The notes below the pieces were generated by a model. That model did not search any database. It saw only the letters and a list, made by a program, of their open reading frames with translations, and was not told the origin of the DNA. Below are positions 32,488 to 33,503 of a stretch of DNA of 33,503 bases, piece after piece. Position numbers and translations under genes: made by a program. The first letter of the stretch is position 1, and each line of letters opens with the position of its first letter. The DNA is from Schoenoplectus triqueter (taxonomy: Eukaryota > Streptophyta > Magnoliopsida > Poales > Cyperaceae): assembly GCA_964058805.1 (NCBI GenBank), contig CAXKVV010001804.1:1-33503 (forward strand). Reading direction: 5' to 3'.

Positions 32488-33503
32488 GTTCAAAAAATAT
32501 ATATAATAAAACAAGTGATAATTCGCAAATCTCATAGTAGTTTTCAAATTTGAATTGTTGTGACAATAATACTAATCTTTATTGTTCAAGAAGTAAAAAC
32601 TTGCTCAAAAATTAATAATGCCGAGACTTTTATCATCTTGAAATGTTATAGCGTCATTATAATTACTACTCATTATCTTAACTAGGATTGTAACTCGGAT
32701 TTCGCACCGACAATATAGTCCTCAAATAAATAACTAATAATATAAAATTTTAATTATATTTAATAAAAATTTATATTAAAGAAAATTTAAACATAATAAT
32801 TTTAAATGATAAGTAATTATTATAATAATAAATAATATTATTAAGAGTTAAGTACATTACACACATTATTTTAAATGAGGAGAGAGAAACCATTTTATAT
32901 AAACCTTTAGATTTAAAAAGATGAAAAGATTTAAACAAAATCAATGATGAAGAAAATTGATGATGTGGCATGCTTAAAAATCTTAAAAACTTAATCTTTT
33001 ATATGCATTATCAAAATCGCCCTAAACTCCTAATTGACATCAAGAAATTAATCGCATGGATTATTCTTTAATCACATGCATTATTCTCAAATCAAATAAT
33101 TGAAAGCAGAAGAGAAATGAATAGCCTGGAATCTTAAACAGGAATTAATGATAGATATATCATATACGGTGCCCACTCGCACTTCCAAACATAGCAACTA
33201 GTGGTACCAGGAGAGCCGGTGCAAGCGAACCGGGCAGAGCACATGGGTTCAAGGAGGGCTTTGAGCCTTTGACAAACCGAACCGGGAGACAAAGCAACAC
33301 CTAACCACATGCTAAGAGAGGTTAAATTTCACCAAATTGAAAATCAAATTGGGGGAATTGAGACATTGAGGTACATGTAATTGCATGCATCTCTATTATG
33401 ATCTCATTAGTGACGATATAAATTAAATACTCACCAGTAAGAATTTTGTGATAGAATCAGTTCACATGCTCAGTTGACCTGCCCCCTCCTCTCTTAACAC
33501 CTT
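32488..33503. other. AT-rich right edge, nothing recognised
   Basis: 33200-33300 is GC-richer and holds CGAACCGGG twice. A good minus-strand donor motif (CTTACTG|GTGAGTATT) lies near 33435, but all three frames before it are closed by stops, so no coding exon can be supported. Confidence 0.35.

Noticed and set aside
33420..33503. Possible minus-strand exon with a strong GTGAGT donor at the right edge
   Set aside because: All three frames are closed by stops within the visible part; at most it could be UTR.
1..33503. tRNA, rRNA, CRISPR arrays, bacterial operon features
   Set aside because: No GGTTCRANNCC-type tRNA cores with proper arms, no regular spaced repeats, and no prokaryotic gene layout; the window is plant nuclear DNA.

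Overview
This is nuclear DNA of a flowering plant. Three genes have short exons joined by GT-AG introns, and all three encode proteins known from land plants: a small ARL5-type GTPase, a DEAD-box RNA helicase of the RH36/DBP8 group, and an Aux/IAA auxin repressor. The rest is AT-rich and full of transposon debris (Ty1-copia, Helitron, hAT, Mutator-like, PIF/Harbinger, CACTA and an Au-like SINE tail). I cannot fix the species or decide between monocot and eudicot from what I see.

Layout. 1-751: the 3' end of a Ty1-copia element (RNase H, stop, probable LTR). 859-1229 (minus): a broken calmodulin-like gene. 2095-2447: a Mutator-like MITE. 3211-3679: a short Helitron. 4390-6065 (minus): the ARL5-like gene, two exons, 188 aa. 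6240-10100: AT-rich repeats, including a hAT MITE with a perfect 8-bp target duplication. 10792-14722 (plus): the RH36-like helicase, seven exons, 475 aa, bracketed by inverted copies of one hAT-like MITE (10101-10535 and 15012-15460). 15.5-18.2 kb: nested MITEs and a copia LTR with its primer-binding site. 18.34-18.50 kb (minus): a PPR gene relic. 19726-20918 (minus): a complete four-exon Aux/IAA gene, 173 aa, with a TATA box and two TGTCTC elements upstream. 22.5-29.5 kb: gene-free repeats, including two more Mutator-like MITEs, a 627-bp hAT-like element and a third copy of the helicase-flanking MITE. 30045-32484: a 2.44-kb non-autonomous CACTA element carrying a spliced-looking exon of an MSI4/FVE-type WD40 gene. 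32.5-33.5 kb: nothing recognised.

The three intact genes have unrelated roles (vesicle traffic, ribosome biogenesis, auxin signalling) and are ordinary neighbours, not a pathway cluster. All exon junctions were read by eye from splice sites, frame continuity and family resemblance; no alignment or transcript data were used. The most interesting items are the gene-capturing CACTA element, the inverted MITE pair around the helicase, the 5'-truncated SINE with a 14-15 bp duplication in a helicase intron, and the divergent C-terminal half of the Aux/IAA protein. I found no sign of a wholly new kind of system.
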